Of a DNA stretch of 64,000 nt, positions 1 to 10,100 are shown in pieces; position 1 is the first letter of the stretch; each line of letters opens with the position of its first letter. Source of the DNA: Porphyromonadaceae bacterium FC4. Lineage in GTDB: Bacteria; Bacteroidota; Bacteroidia; Bacteroidales; Porphyromonadaceae. The stretch lies in contig LT635552.1 in the NCBI GenBank assembly GCA_900120395.1, forward strand, positions 186,001 through 250,000, in the 5' to 3' direction. Position numbers and translations under genes: made by a program. The notes beneath the pieces are model-generated. The model saw only the letters and a program-made list of their open reading frames with translations. It did no database searches and was not told where the DNA came from.

Positions 1-1
1 G

Positions 2-1099
2 GATGAGTTCATGACCAGCGTGCGCAGCCTCCTGGAGAACCCCAACCAGAGTGAGGAAGAGCGGATCCAAGCCTTCAAGATGGACCTCTACGACGAGGAG
101 ATCTACGTCTTTACCCCCAAGGGCGACCTCGTCAAGCTGCCCAAGGGAGCGACGACGCTCGACTTCGCCTACCAGATCCACACGCGGGTGGGGAGCCACA
201 CCGTCTCTGCCAAGGTCAACGGCACCAACGTCTCCCTGCGCCACGTCCTCCAAAACGGAGACACGGTAGAGGTCATCACCTCCAAGAACCAGCAGCCCAA
301 AGCCGACTGGCTCAACTACGTCACCACCGGTCGTGCCCGCACGAAGATCAAGGCGAGCCTCCGTGCCCAAAACGAGCAAGTCGTGCGTCTGGCTCGCGAG
401 GAACTGGAGCGAAGACTCAAAAACCGAAAGCTCCCCTACGATGCCGGAGTCATAGGGAAGGTAGCCCGCAAGATGGGCTACAAGCAGCTCACCTCTTTTT
501 TCCTCGACATGAGTCAGGATCGGGTCGACATCAGCGCCTTTCTCGATCGCTACCGCACAGAGATGGAGACGCCGGAGACCGATACGATGGAGCGGCTCAG
601 TGCAGAGGACTACATCAGCCCCACCATCCCGGAGCGCATCACCCAAGAAAAGGAGGAGGTCCTCCTGATCGACAAAAACCTCTCCGGTATCGACTATCGC
701 TTTGCCAAGTGCTGCAACCCCATCTACGGCGACAAAATCTTTGCCTTCACCTCCTCCAAGGGGATGAGCATCCACCGCATGGACTGCCCGAATGCCCAGG
801 ACCTATTCCGCAACTACGGCTACCGAATCCTCAAGGCGGAGTGGACCGGGCAAAACAGCGGTGGCTACGAGGCGGCACTCAGAGTGGTCGGGCACGACGA
901 CCTCTCGGTGGTCAACAACATCTCCGGGCAGATTGCCACCGAGAAAGAGGTGACCCTGCGGAGCTTCAAGGTCAACTCGGAGGACAGTCTCTTCATAGGC
1001 TACTTCTACGTCTACGTCAAGAGTCTCGGGGTGCTGACTGCGCTCATCAATAAGCTCCGAACCACCAAAGGAGTCAAAAAGGTCGAGCGGGTCGACTGA
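2..1099 (+). CDS. RelA/SpoT-family (p)ppGpp synthetase/hydrolase, 3' part
   Basis: C-terminal regulatory half of a RelA/SpoT homologue, the enzyme family that makes and degrades the stringent-response alarmone (p)ppGpp. The reading frame is open to the left edge, so the catalytic HD and synthetase domains lie outside the window. Visible: a TGS domain (from IYVFTPKGDLVKLPKGAT, about residues 30-90, with the DFAYQIHTRVG signature), a helical region, a conserved cysteine segment (FAKCCNPIYGD, about residue 232 of the visible part), and a C-terminal ACT domain ending in the LRTTKGVKKVERV strand. The internal ATG at 11 is not a plausible start because homology runs through it. Bacteroidetes usually carry one or two such genes; which one this is cannot be told without the N-terminal half. 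Confidence 0.93.
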   Translation, partial: DEFMTSVRSLLENPNQSEEERIQAFKMDLYDEEIYVFTPKGDLVKLPKGATTLDFAYQIHTRVGSHTVSAKVNGTNVSLRHVLQNGDTVEVITSKNQQPKADWLNYVTTGRARTKIKASLRAQNEQVVRLAREELERRLKNRKLPYDAGVIGKVARKMGYKQLTSFFLDMSQDRVDISAFLDRYRTEMETPETDTMERLSAEDYISPTIPERITQEKEEVLLIDKNLSGIDYRFAKCCNPIYGDKIFAFTSSKGMSIHRMDCPNAQDLFRNYGYRILKAEWTGQNSGGYEAALRVVGHDDLSVVNNISGQIATEKEVTLRSFKVNSEDSLFIGYFYVYVKSLGVLTALINKLRTTKGVKKVERVD

Positions 1100-1161
1100 C
1101 ACCACCCGTCCCCCAACACACCCGGACCGGCAAAAACCACATCGACACACTTGCCCGGGTA

Positions 1162-1192
1162 TTGTGCAACTGTGGCAAACATCGTAAATTTG
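1162..1192 (+). promoter_or_regulatory. Bacteroidetes-type promoter for the ICMT-family gene
   Basis: TTG at 1162-1164, a 20-base spacer and TAAATTTG at 1185-1192 match the Bacteroidetes -33/-7 arrangement (TTTG-N19-21-TAnnTTTG). The ATG at 1242 would leave a leader of about 45 bases. Confidence 0.6.
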
Positions 1193-1241
1193 CGCCGCAA
1201 ATAACATCATTCACCCACTCATCAAATCAAGGAGTACACAC

Positions 1242-1763
1242 ATGCACTACATCATCATCACCTTCATCGCCTTCTTTCTCCTCCGCCTGGTCTCACTCTC
1301 CATCTCGATCCGCAACGAAAAGCGACTGAAGGAAAACGGAGCAAAGCAATACGGCAAACTCAACTCCCTCCTACTGACACTGGCGCACATCGCCTACTAC
1401 TTTGGCGCACTATACGAGGCATACATCAGAGAGGTCACCTTCAACACACTCTCCCTGGCAGGCGTCGCAATCATGACCTTTGCCTACGCCGTCCTATTCT
1501 ACGTCATCTACCAGCTAAGAGACATCTGGACCGTCAAGCTCTACATCGCCCCAAACCACCGCATCGACAGAAGCTTCCTCTTTCGCACAGTACGCCACCC
1601 CAACTACTACCTCAACATCATCCCCGAGCTCATCGGCGTAGCCCTGCTCTGCAATGCTTGGACAACCCTCTGCATCGGCCTGCCCCTGTATCTTTGCCCG
1701 CTCATCATCCGAATCCGACAAGAAGAAGCGGCCATGAAAGGACTCTGGACCACCCGCTCATAA
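1242..1763 (+). CDS. isoprenylcysteine carboxyl methyltransferase (ICMT)-family membrane protein
   Basis: A 173-residue integral membrane protein with about four or five hydrophobic segments. The C-terminal half has the ICMT/phospholipid-methyltransferase hallmark RHPNYY (about residues 123-128) followed by a hydrophobic helix and the acidic RIRQEEAAM motif. In this family those two motifs bind S-adenosylmethionine at the membrane surface. Bacteria lack prenylated CaaX proteins, so the substrate is unknown; a lipid or small hydrophobic molecule is possible. It stands alone with its own promoter and is followed by dispersed repeat copy 1 and a bidirectional terminator. Family assignment is firm; function is not. 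Confidence 0.8.
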   Translation: MHYIIITFIAFFLLRLVSLSISIRNEKRLKENGAKQYGKLNSLLLTLAHIAYYFGALYEAYIREVTFNTLSLAGVAIMTFAYAVLFYVIYQLRDIWTVKLYIAPNHRIDRSFLFRTVRHPNYYLNIIPELIGVALLCNAWTTLCIGLPLYLCPLIIRIRQEEAAMKGLWTTRS

Positions 1764-1780
1764 ACACCACTCCCCCCGAC

Positions 1781-1876
1781 CCAAAAATTAGACGGATAGT
1801 AGCGAAAAGTTTCCAGTAGGAAACAAAACGATTTGACGGATAGTAGCAAAAAGTTTCCAGTAGGAAACTTTTCGCC
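1781..1876 (+). repeat. dispersed two-hairpin repeat, copy 1 (forward)
   Basis: Two tandem units of about 38 bases, each GACGGATAGTAGC, a short A-rich spacer and the hairpin TTTCC-AGTA-GGAAA. The first unit starts AGACGG rather than TGACGG. It lies between the convergent ICMT gene and the SusCD operon. One of 12 copies in the window. Confidence 0.9.
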
Positions 1877-1998
1877 CTGTACATTGCTTGTTTGTAAACA
1901 ACCTCTTTTGCCATTTTTCACCAACACTTTTGCTCTATACGCCGAGGTATACAACCGGTGTTTTGGGACGCCCTGACCTATTAGGGCAAATCCATAAA

Positions 1999-2046
1999 AG
2001 AGGGTGCATCGGACGACGGTCCGGTGCACCCTCTACCTTTTTTCTA
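1999..2046. terminator. bidirectional intrinsic terminator
   Basis: A 15-base-pair stem (1999-2013 with 2020-2034, one G-U pair, loop CGACGG) followed on the plus side by TTTTTT and on the minus side by TTTTA. It separates the convergent ICMT gene and the glycan-utilisation operon. Confidence 0.85.
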
Positions 2047-2055
2047 TGAAGACAC

Positions 2056-2199
2056 CTAACGGTAGAGCCTGATTTCGCTAAAGCCTACTGCATAGCCCCA
2101 GCCCTCCACTCGCTCAATGTGGATGATCACCGACTCGGCATCGTTAATAGGTTCTATTAGTTTGATGAGTCTGAATTGATCAGGGTTGGTGTACAAAGC
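2056..2199 (-). other. out-of-frame C-terminal tail of the DUF1735-type lipoprotein
   Basis: Read one base out of phase with the upstream gene, this stretch encodes 47 further sensible residues (starting ALYTNPDQFRLI and ending GFSEIRLYR) before a TAG at 2056-2058. An ending of the type 'EIRLYR' is what discoidin-like C-terminal domains of such lipoproteins show. A G7 tract at 2200-2206 (C7 on the coding strand) separates the two frames; six bases would restore the full protein. Confidence 0.75.
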
Positions 2200-3124
2200 G
2201 GGGGGGATCCACAATATCGACATTTCCGAGCGTATGCTCTTTCCCGTCCTTGTCTATGTACTTGAGTTTGAGCTCTGATGGGAATGTCTTTAGAGATTTG
2301 CTACCCCAAAACTCCTCCTGGTGAGCTCTCAGTCCAATCGCCTTGAGTGGTCCTCCGATGCCATCTATCCTGAACGAGTAGCCGACGTAGACGGTTATCC
2401 CGGTCATCGGATCGTCATCCGTAATGGCGGCATAGTTAGCATCCGGCATACCGCCGGCATACTCGGGACTTAGGTTGAGCGAAAGTTGATTCACAGGTAC
2501 CTGCTCCAGCCCGTCGTCAGTCTTCTCTACGACCCACAACCCGTGGACGTGGTCATGGCTTAGGTGTAGGATGACATTGAAGTCCGAAGTATTGGTGGAA
2601 ACTTTTGCGCCCTTATCCTCAGACATCAAGCGCAATGGGATGCAATAGTACCCCTCGTCAAGAGACTTGATGTCCAGAAGCTTTATTGAAAACTTATCAG
2701 TACTCTCCACCTTTCCAGCCGGAACGGTGACTGTACTTGTCACCAGCTTGTATAGCTCCGGAGCAAGGATACTTACCTTGGACACAACACGCGGGGATAG
2801 TTTTGCCTCAAACGGCTTAGCCTCTGTGTTGATCATCACGGTCCCGGTGTAGTCACTTTTGATGGGTGCGGTCAATCTGAGAGGAAAACCTACAGCCCCC
2901 TCTTCGGAGTGGAACTCCAGACGACCGTTTAGGGTGTAAAATGTAGCATCAGTGACAAGATGTTGGACGCCATTTTCGCGGACATAGGACCTCGGCGAGT
3001 AGTCCTCCGATGCCGTATCCGACGGGAGCAATAGTGTCCCGACTCGAGAGTCCTTGCATGCCGTGAAGACAAGTGTAGCGATGACACAGGTGACCGCACA
3101 GCGTATATAGTTGTATGTATTCAT
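2180..3124 (-). CDS. DUF1735-type surface glycan-binding lipoprotein, frameshifted at its 3' end
   Basis: A predicted outer-membrane lipoprotein: signal sequence with lipid-attachment Cys23 (LVFTAC), a DUF1735-like beta-sandwich in the N-terminal half (about residues 35-165) and a discoidin/DUF4361-like C-terminal half. As sequenced it stops after 314 residues in VDPPRFVHQP. The true C-terminus lies in the next frame (to 2056), separated by a seven-cytosine tract on the coding strand. It is the last gene of the SusC-SusD-GH18 operon, 25 bases after the LamG lipoprotein. By analogy with Bacteroides N-glycan loci it would help hold the glycan at the cell surface. The shift may be a sequencing or assembly error, a recent mutation, or slipped-strand phase variation; sequence alone cannot decide. 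Confidence 0.75.
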   Translation of the reverse strand: MNTYNYIRCAVTCVIATLVFTACKDSRVGTLLLPSDTASEDYSPRSYVRENGVQHLVTDATFYTLNGRLEFHSEEGAVGFPLRLTAPIKSDYTGTVMINTEAKPFEAKLSPRVVSKVSILAPELYKLVTSTVTVPAGKVESTDKFSIKLLDIKSLDEGYYCIPLRLMSEDKGAKVSTNTSDFNVILHLSHDHVHGLWVVEKTDDGLEQVPVNQLSLNLSPEYAGGMPDANYAAITDDDPMTGITVYVGYSFRIDGIGGPLKAIGLRAHQEEFWGSKSLKTFPSELKLKYIDKDGKEHTLGNVDIVDPPRFVHQP

Positions 3125-3149
3125 GCGTTGTTGCCTTTCAGTATTACTT

Positions 3150-4352
3150 TTACTTAAACATTACATCGGGTGTCCATTTTACCGACCCACCATGCCTAAC
3201 AGTGGCATCGGGGTTCTTTCCCGTAGCGTCTTTGAAAGTGTTGCCTGTTCCTTCGTCCAGCCTCCAGTAGCCGATGAGCCCTTCGCTCTGAGGATTGCAG
3301 TTGTACATGTTATCCTGCAGTTGCTTGGGCGTACGTGCCACCTCCCAGAGGCGTAGTTGAGCTACTTGGACATTGGCTCTCAGATAGTCTGTATTGCCAA
3401 ACCCGGGCGTCTTGGCGAGCCACACCTTACCGGCAGGCAGATCTAGCTGATTATCAAGTTCGCCGTTGACATAGATACAGAGCTTGGTATCAGCGCAAAC
3501 CATCGCGATGTGGTACCAAGTGTTTTCCTCAAAGAGCATGTTGCTATTGAGCTGAGTTCCTTTGGTCTTGATCTGGAAGCGATTGCCCTCAATAGGTGCA
3601 TCACCAAAGCGACAGAATATTTCACCATCACGGTGTTCGCCATCAACCTCAGCTCCACTTCCCCAGCCTCCGAAGAGTGCTTGGTTGTTGAGCTGACCAT
3701 GTCGCTTACCCAGTAGGTCAGCCTTTACCAAAAACTCAACAGTCCAATTGATCAACCCGTGTTCTTCAGCGAGATTGAATTGGAGGTTAGAGCTGGAGTT
3801 CATCGTCAGGACAGGTTGGATAGCCTTTTGCTTGAGGATATATACAATCCGATCGCAGCCGTCGAGCAAAGCGTATGAACCATTCGGCGAAACCAAACGG
3901 AACCCTATGGCGTAGCTCTTTCCAGAGTCCTTGAGCTCCTGTGATAGCGGTGGTATTTGTACCGCTATCGGGTCGGAGAGGACCTCACCCTTTTTGATAA
4001 CAGTAGACGAGCCCATGAGCTTGTAGGCGTCCATGGGTAGGGCCTCTAACTCTGTGCCGTTGACTTGGTTGTACGCCTTGACCACCTCGGCATCAGGTAG
4101 ATACTGGACCTGAATATCCTCCTTGGCCGGTTCGGAGACTTGAATGTTGAACTGAGTCGTGGTTGTACTCTTGGCTACCTCTACGTTTAACCCGGTATTG
4201 ACCGCTGTCTTAGTCTGGGATATGTATACCCGGCCACGAATAGGAGTATATGCTTGCTCCATTTTGCAACCGGAGAGTGTGGCAATCATCAGTCCTGCTG
4301 TAGCCGTCAGGATCTTTGCCACGTATTGTCTGTTGTTTATCATTTTCTTCAT
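3150..4352 (-). CDS. DUF1735 and LamG-domain surface lipoprotein
   Basis: A 400-residue predicted lipoprotein. The chosen ATG (MKKMINNRQY) gives a proper signal peptide with Cys29 in TLSGC; a longer open frame upstream (to 4502) runs back into the GH18 gene and lacks a signal. Residues about 40-150 look like DUF1735 and residues about 175-395 like a LamG/concanavalin-type jellyroll (WTVEFLVKAD, WYHIAMVCAD, GYWRLDEGTGN). Such proteins accompany GH18 enzymes in Bacteroidetes N-glycan loci and probably bind the glycan at the cell surface. It is 14 bases downstream of the GH18 gene and co-transcribed with it. Confidence 0.85.
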   Translation of the reverse strand: MKKMINNRQYVAKILTATAGLMIATLSGCKMEQAYTPIRGRVYISQTKTAVNTGLNVEVAKSTTTTQFNIQVSEPAKEDIQVQYLPDAEVVKAYNQVNGTELEALPMDAYKLMGSSTVIKKGEVLSDPIAVQIPPLSQELKDSGKSYAIGFRLVSPNGSYALLDGCDRIVYILKQKAIQPVLTMNSSSNLQFNLAEEHGLINWTVEFLVKADLLGKRHGQLNNQALFGGWGSGAEVDGEHRDGEIFCRFGDAPIEGNRFQIKTKGTQLNSNMLFEENTWYHIAMVCADTKLCIYVNGELDNQLDLPAGKVWLAKTPGFGNTDYLRANVQVAQLRLWEVARTPKQLQDNMYNCNPQSEGLIGYWRLDEGTGNTFKDATGKNPDATVRHGGSVKWTPDVMFK

Positions 4353-4366
4353 ATATAGATGAGAAT

Positions 4367-5578
4367 TTAGCGTATAGCGGGATTCATGATCTGTATCGCA
4401 CTTCTCAGGTATGGGTAGGTACCCGTTTTCCCTTGGACACGATACTCGTACTCCATGTGAAAGGTGCCAACTCCGCCTTTGCGGTATTTCTGACCTTTCC
4501 AATCACACATGTACTTAGCAAACCATATCAACTGTGGATCGCCATCATACGGACTTTGACCACCCTTGGCGGCCGCACTCTCGAAGTTGGCACACCAAAT
4601 CATCTTTCGTGCGATTTCCTCGGGCGTCATGTGATCTTTGTAGTGATCTACCACGCTCGCATACCTAGAGTCCAGCGAGCTTGGATCTGCATCGCCATAG
4701 GCTTGAATGATGAAGTAATTGAAATACTTGCCATAGTCCTTACCAATAGCGGCCGGCTCACCATCTATTACGAATAGTTTTTTGCGTCCTTCCTCGGTCT
4801 CGGCCTGCGGTCCCATCATCTTGCCAAATGTCTCCACAAAGAGATTGATGCGATGGCGGGTACCGTCTGCGTCATATGCCCACAGCTCTTTGTTGGTCTC
4901 AAACGGTTGACCATACGAGGGCTCTGCATCTATGTCAAGACCGTCTAGGTCGTACTTGATAATGGTATCGGCGACCGCTTTGGCATACTTGACAATGGCT
5001 GCATCAATAGTCTCCGGTGTACTGACCCACTTGCCGTCCTTCTCTACATCCCAGCCCCAAAAGCGGTGCTGCCATTGATTCCAGTTAACCCCTTGCTTTT
5101 GTAGTTCTTCAGGAATGGGGGGAGTGATTGCATCACCGATCTGGAACATGAGGATACAAGCAAGTGCCCGAGTCCCCTTTACCTTTTGGACGTACTTGAG
5201 GTCTGAGCGTCGTATGGGGTCGATGTTTCGCCAACCACCCCAGAGCGATACAAAATCTACACTGTCCGGTAGCCCCCTGAGGGAATACTCGTAGTCCAGA
5301 CCTTTGCCGGTCCAGTTCCCATACCAGCCAAAGGCAACCTGATGGTCGCTTTCATACTTGTACCTCCTGAGATTTTGATAGTAGGGGATGTCCTTATCTC
5401 TGGCGATAAGGGCATCTACCTCAGAGGGATCAATGTGGGACGCATTTTCTCCAACATGGTCACTACGTGTGAGGTCAATGCTGTAGAGAGGCTCTGTGTC
5501 GGTCATCCTTTTGCAGGAAGATGTCCCCAGAGCAAGTATGCAGAGCAAGAGTGAAATATAGTTCTTGAATTGCTTCAT
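4367..5578 (-). CDS. GH18 lipoprotein, probable endo-beta-N-acetylglucosaminidase
   Basis: A 403-residue glycoside hydrolase family 18 lipoprotein. The start MKQFKNYIS gives a signal peptide with Cys22; the open frame extends 28 codons further but without a signal. The catalytic motif DGLDIDAE is intact at residues 212-219, with Glu219 as the expected acid/base. The fold also shows FGWYGNW, FIIQAYGD and the late aromatic FHMEYEYR. Members next to SusCD pairs usually cleave the chitobiose core of N-glycans (EndoF/EndoH-like), which I infer here; chitin activity is less likely because no chitin-binding domain is present. It lies 34 bases after susD-like and 14 before the LamG lipoprotein, so it is an operon member acting at the cell surface. 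Confidence 0.88.
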   Translation of the reverse strand: MKQFKNYISLLLCILALGTSSCKRMTDTEPLYSIDLTRSDHVGENASHIDPSEVDALIARDKDIPYYQNLRRYKYESDHQVAFGWYGNWTGKGLDYEYSLRGLPDSVDFVSLWGGWRNIDPIRRSDLKYVQKVKGTRALACILMFQIGDAITPPIPEELQKQGVNWNQWQHRFWGWDVEKDGKWVSTPETIDAAIVKYAKAVADTIIKYDLDGLDIDAEPSYGQPFETNKELWAYDADGTRHRINLFVETFGKMMGPQAETEEGRKKLFVIDGEPAAIGKDYGKYFNYFIIQAYGDADPSSLDSRYASVVDHYKDHMTPEEIARKMIWCANFESAAAKGGQSPYDGDPQLIWFAKYMCDWKGQKYRKGGVGTFHMEYEYRVQGKTGTYPYLRSAIQIMNPAIR

Positions 5579-5612
5579 ATTGAGAATCGTTTTCGAATTT
5601 AAGAGAAGAGGC

Positions 5613-7169
5613 TTACTTCTTCTGCCACCACATTTTTGTTGCATAGTCATTTTTGCCTCCAAGCTGAGACTCCATTAGGCTAAAGTTTTTAGGATCCTTT
5701 GTTGCCTCTGATGTTGGGTAGGGGATTCTGTTTGCCGTTTTTAGATTGGCATAGCCTGGTGTGGCTTGTACCGGGGGATAGATGTTGGGGTATCCTGTAC
5801 GACGGATATCAGCCCATGCTTCTGACCCAAGAGGATAGAGGGCGATCCACTTCTGAATCATGAGACGCTCAAGCTTTTGCTCAAAAGGAGCGGCATCGTC
5901 CCAAGCAACGGTCAAGTTGCTAAGCGGTGCACTATTTCTACCATATCCATCAGGGACATTGATATAGGGCATGGGCTTGTCGCTGTGATTGGCAAGATAC
6001 AGATCTGCCTGATCAGCACCCCACTGCTGGAAGGAGAGCCTTACCCCCTTCTCATACCACTCCTGAGCACTGCCACCTACGTTCCATCCTCTCAGATCAC
6101 CCTCAGCACGCAAAAAGGCAACCTCAGCAGCAGTCATCCAAATGCTGGGCTTGTCCTCCGGCCATATTGCTTGGGAGTAAAGCTCAAGTGCCTTTGCCTT
6201 CACCCCTATAAAGGCTCCTGCTTGCAGCCCTACACGAGTACGATCAGCCGGAGTCTTGGCTGGTGCAAAGTACTTCTCAGCACGAGGATCATGGTAACCA
6301 CTGAGATAAGAGTCCATCTCTGCAGACATGACTGCATCGCCCCACTCCACCGAGGTCTTGTAGATCCCGGCAGGCTTGTACTGATAGGTTAGGTTGTCTC
6401 TATTCGCTTCGATGACTCCATCAAGGATCGCCTTCTCACCTATGGTTCGTGCCAAGTCAGGCTCTACAAGACTCATCCGAATAGCCATGCGCAATTTGAG
6501 TGAGTTCGCAAAAAGCACCCACCGTCTGATCTCTCCTCCGTAGATCACATCAGCCTGTGGGAAAAGAGTAAAAGAGGGATCTGCCACAAGTGCTTTTGAA
6601 AAATACTCTGTGGCTGCATCTAGATCCTTCAGTATAGCTTTGTACACCTCACTCTGTGGGGCAAAAGCACCCGACTCGGTCCCACCAAACGGGAAGGGAC
6701 CATAGGTGTCTGTCAGATTGAGCAGGGCATGAGCTCTCAGAATGAGTGCCCAGTAGTATACCGGGCTCTCCTCTCCTGCCTCATCTATGACATCCTGCAT
6801 TACTCTAGACAGCCGTGGCCATATATTGCTGTATGGGTAGTTGATCCATCCACCAGGAGCATTGTAGGTGCTGGTCTTAGCATTATTCCATGCATCCTTT
6901 GTCTCAGCGAAGTAGCGACCATAGATATTACCGATAAGGTCATAGGTCATCTGAAAATCGTTTTCTTGCTGAGGAAACGAGATGTTGAACATCACCTTGA
7001 GTGCGTTTTGCCCGGACAGATTGTCCGTCTTCAGTTCTTCGGAAGAGACCGAGCCTATAGGCCGATTGATCTCCTCAAATGAAGAACATCCTCCCATCAG
7101 AAATCCAAGGCATAGCAGCCCGATAGCTACAGTCTTTGTATATGTAGTACTCATAGTCTTTCCTATCAT
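5613..7169 (-). CDS. SusD/RagB-family outer-membrane lipoprotein
   Basis: The lid/binding partner of the SusC-like transporter. 518 residues from the first ATG, with lipid-attachment Cys28 (FLMGGC) and the SusD-like helical repeat fold. Features include an early NRPIGSVS segment, the conserved APQSEVY region, and a C-terminal LERLMIQKWIALYPLGSEAWADIRRTGYP block typical of the family. Its ATG at 7169 overlaps the SusC stop as TAATG, suggesting translational coupling; a second ATG at 7154 also gives a good lipoprotein signal, so the exact start is uncertain. Specificity cannot be read from sequence, but the operon partners point to N-glycans. Confidence 0.92.
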   Translation of the reverse strand: MIGKTMSTTYTKTVAIGLLCLGFLMGGCSSFEEINRPIGSVSSEELKTDNLSGQNALKVMFNISFPQQENDFQMTYDLIGNIYGRYFAETKDAWNNAKTSTYNAPGGWINYPYSNIWPRLSRVMQDVIDEAGEESPVYYWALILRAHALLNLTDTYGPFPFGGTESGAFAPQSEVYKAILKDLDAATEYFSKALVADPSFTLFPQADVIYGGEIRRWVLFANSLKLRMAIRMSLVEPDLARTIGEKAILDGVIEANRDNLTYQYKPAGIYKTSVEWGDAVMSAEMDSYLSGYHDPRAEKYFAPAKTPADRTRVGLQAGAFIGVKAKALELYSQAIWPEDKPSIWMTAAEVAFLRAEGDLRGWNVGGSAQEWYEKGVRLSFQQWGADQADLYLANHSDKPMPYINVPDGYGRNSAPLSNLTVAWDDAAPFEQKLERLMIQKWIALYPLGSEAWADIRRTGYPNIYPPVQATPGYANLKTANRIPYPTSEATKDPKNFSLMESQLGGKNDYATKMWWQKK

Positions 7170-10100
7170 TAAAATTGAACCTTTGCAGTGAATCCAAAAC
7201 TCTGCATAGAGGGCTGCATAAAGTAGTCAAATCCCTGGTAGTACGTTCCGGTCGAAGCACTTAGCTCAGGGTCAAAGGGAGCCTTCTTATAGATCATTAG
7301 AATGTTGTTGGCATTCACGCCCAGGGTTATTCTTGCCTTGTTGGCAAACCAGCCCTCCGGAAGTGTGTAATTGAGGTGCATTTGTTGTAGTCGTACGTTT
7401 GTTGCACTGTAGATGTAGTTTCTCCACAGAGGCTTTTCTCCTGCTGTACGTTTGTAGTATTCCTCAGCAGAGAGGTGTCCTAGGTTGACCTTTACACCAC
7501 CTTTTTCACGCAAGTCTGCAGAAGCTTTAGACACCCCATACTGATCAAGGTAGGCTTGTGTCTGAGACATCACGATACCACCAATACGCGCAGATATCAA
7601 AAAACCAAATGAGAGATCCTTCCATTCAAAATCGTTGAGAAGTCCCATGTTAGACGATGGCAGAGTAGTACCTCTATAGACAGGATTTGTTAGGTTTTCC
7701 GGCACAATAGTGTTGTTTTCAACCAGTGGGTAGCCTTCTTGGTCACGTTTGATGGACGTGTAGTCGTAGACATCACCCATGGTACCACCCTTGGATAGCA
7801 CTACCTCGATTCCATTGAGTCCGCCCATCTTGATTGACTCTGAGTCATCGGACAACAGCTTGACTATTTTGTTCTGGTTAGCACTAAAAGTATAGCGCGG
7901 GCTCCATGCAAAGTCGCCCCACTTCAACTGAAGTCCCGTGGATAGCTCTATGCCTTGATTTTGGACATCGCCGGTCTGTACATATTCCAGGTCGTAGCCT
8001 GTTGCAGCTGATGCAGGTCTCAGGAAAGTCTGGTTGGTGGTGTTGGAGCGATAGAGCGTTAGGTCAACATCCCAGATGCTAAAAAACTTACCGGTAAGTC
8101 CTACCTCCCAAGAGTTGGTACGTTCTGGGAAGAACGTCTCCGGGAACTTAATCGTTGACCCCTTGTAACCTCCCGTCGCTGGGTCAAAAGTGTATCGGTA
8201 GGGGCTTGCAATGTTTGGGGAAATAGCAGATCCCACACTTGCCCAAGATCCTCTCACTTTCAGGTAGCCTACATACCTCTTATACTCGGTTGGGATGTAC
8301 TCGCTTAGCAAAGCCGATACTCCTACCGATGGGTAAAAGAATGACTCATGGGAGGTGCCGGCGAGTGCGGAGTCCCAGTCATTTCGCCCTGTAACAGTGA
8401 GGAAGTAGGTACTTTTATACCCAAGTTCTGCGCTCCCAAAAGCCGAGTAGATCAAGTGGCGGACACCACCAAATATTGGTGCATTTTCTTTTTTGCCTGC
8501 TGCATAATCTATCGCATTAGGCGTAAAGATATTGGATGGTGCGCGGAGTCCACCTCGAAATCCTTCCGAGCGTGTACTTGAATAATTAGCAGAGCCACCT
8601 AAGTTACCTGCGATTGAGAAGTCGTCACCCACGTTGAGATTGAGGTTCGCGATCAGGTCACCATAGACTGCTTGTTCCGAACCATTCTCATAGGAGTAAA
8701 ACCCATACGGTGAGTGTGCAAAAATCGTGGCAGTCGAAGCATGGCGCTTATCCTCGTTTTTGATCTTTGTATTGTCGTACCTGAAGCGGGTCGATATATC
8801 CAGCCAATCGGTCACCTGTGCCTTGAGTGAGACGGCGGCCATATACCGTTCTCTGCTGTTGGTCCGGATCATCCGGTGCATTGTCCAGTAGGGGTTCTGG
8901 GAGTTGAGAAGCTCTCCATACCTCCAGTTTTGCTCGTATATTTTGCGAACAGGGTTGTAGGTCTCAAAGACCCGAACGCTATCAAAGTTATCTCCTCTGG
9001 GAAAGAGATAGAGCATAGGAAGGGGATTGAAATACGCCCCTTGGGCCATCAGGTTTTTGTCCTGAGCACGGATATAGTTGAGGCTCAGATCCAGGGTAAA
9101 GATGTCATCCAAGAAGGTGGTGGTATTGCGTGCTGTGACGTTGTACCGATCATAGCCGGAGTTGGGCAGGATCCCCCGTGCATTTGTTGAGCCGAGAGAG
9201 AGATAGGTCCTACTCTTCTCATTTCCCACATTGAGAGCAACGGTATTCTGGATATTCATACCTGTTTTGAAAAATCCGGCCGGGTCATACTTGCCGTACG
9301 GTGAGTTAGCTTTCTCTCCCCAGCTGCCTATCTCGCCCGGACGGTTGATGTAGCTGTCTTGAAACTCCGGTAGGACAAATGGGCGCAAGAACTGTGAGCT
9401 GTTGCTGATCGTCACACTTACACGACCCGCTTTTCCGGATTTCGTGGTGATCATGATGACCCCTTGAGCAGCGGCTGATCCATATAGTGCAGCGGCAGCA
9501 GGTCCGCTCAGCACGGTAAGACTCTCTATATCATCAGGGTTGATGTCCGAGATGCCCTCACCCCCCGGTTGTTCACTGAAAGCTCCACCACCGATACTTC
9601 CTTTTGATGTATTAAACATTGGAATACCGTCGATCACGTAGAGAGCCTGGTTGCTGGAGTTGATTGACTTGGGACCGCGCATCACGACACGGGTAGCACC
9701 ACCGAGACCGGCTGATGAGGCATTGATATTCACTCCGGCTACCTTTCCGCTCAGGGAGTTGATGAAGTTGGCATCCTTTACCGTGGTCAGTTCGTCGCTC
9801 TTGATCTCCTGGACATTGTAGGAGAGGGCCTTCTCCGAGCGTTTGATACCGAGTGCGGTCACCACCAGCTCGTCCAGGAGTTCTGCATCCTCATGCAGTA
9901 CGACCCGGATGCTTGTCTTCCCATCCAGCTTGATCTCCTCGCTCTTCATACCGATGTAGGAGACACGGATCGTGGCATGCTTTGCCACCTCCTTCAGCGT
10001 GAAGTGGCCATCCATGTCGGTCAGCGTACCCATGGCCTGCTGACCCAGTACTTGCACCGTCGCGCCCGGGATCGGATCATTCGACGTGTCCACGACTGTC

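Noticed and set aside
803..1210. Minus-strand open frame antisense to the RelA/SpoT gene
   Set aside because: It is a compositional shadow of the real gene, without a start context or family features.
1781..1876. The two-unit repeats as a small CRISPR array
   Set aside because: Units are tandem without unique spacers, never exceed two, and no cas genes are present.
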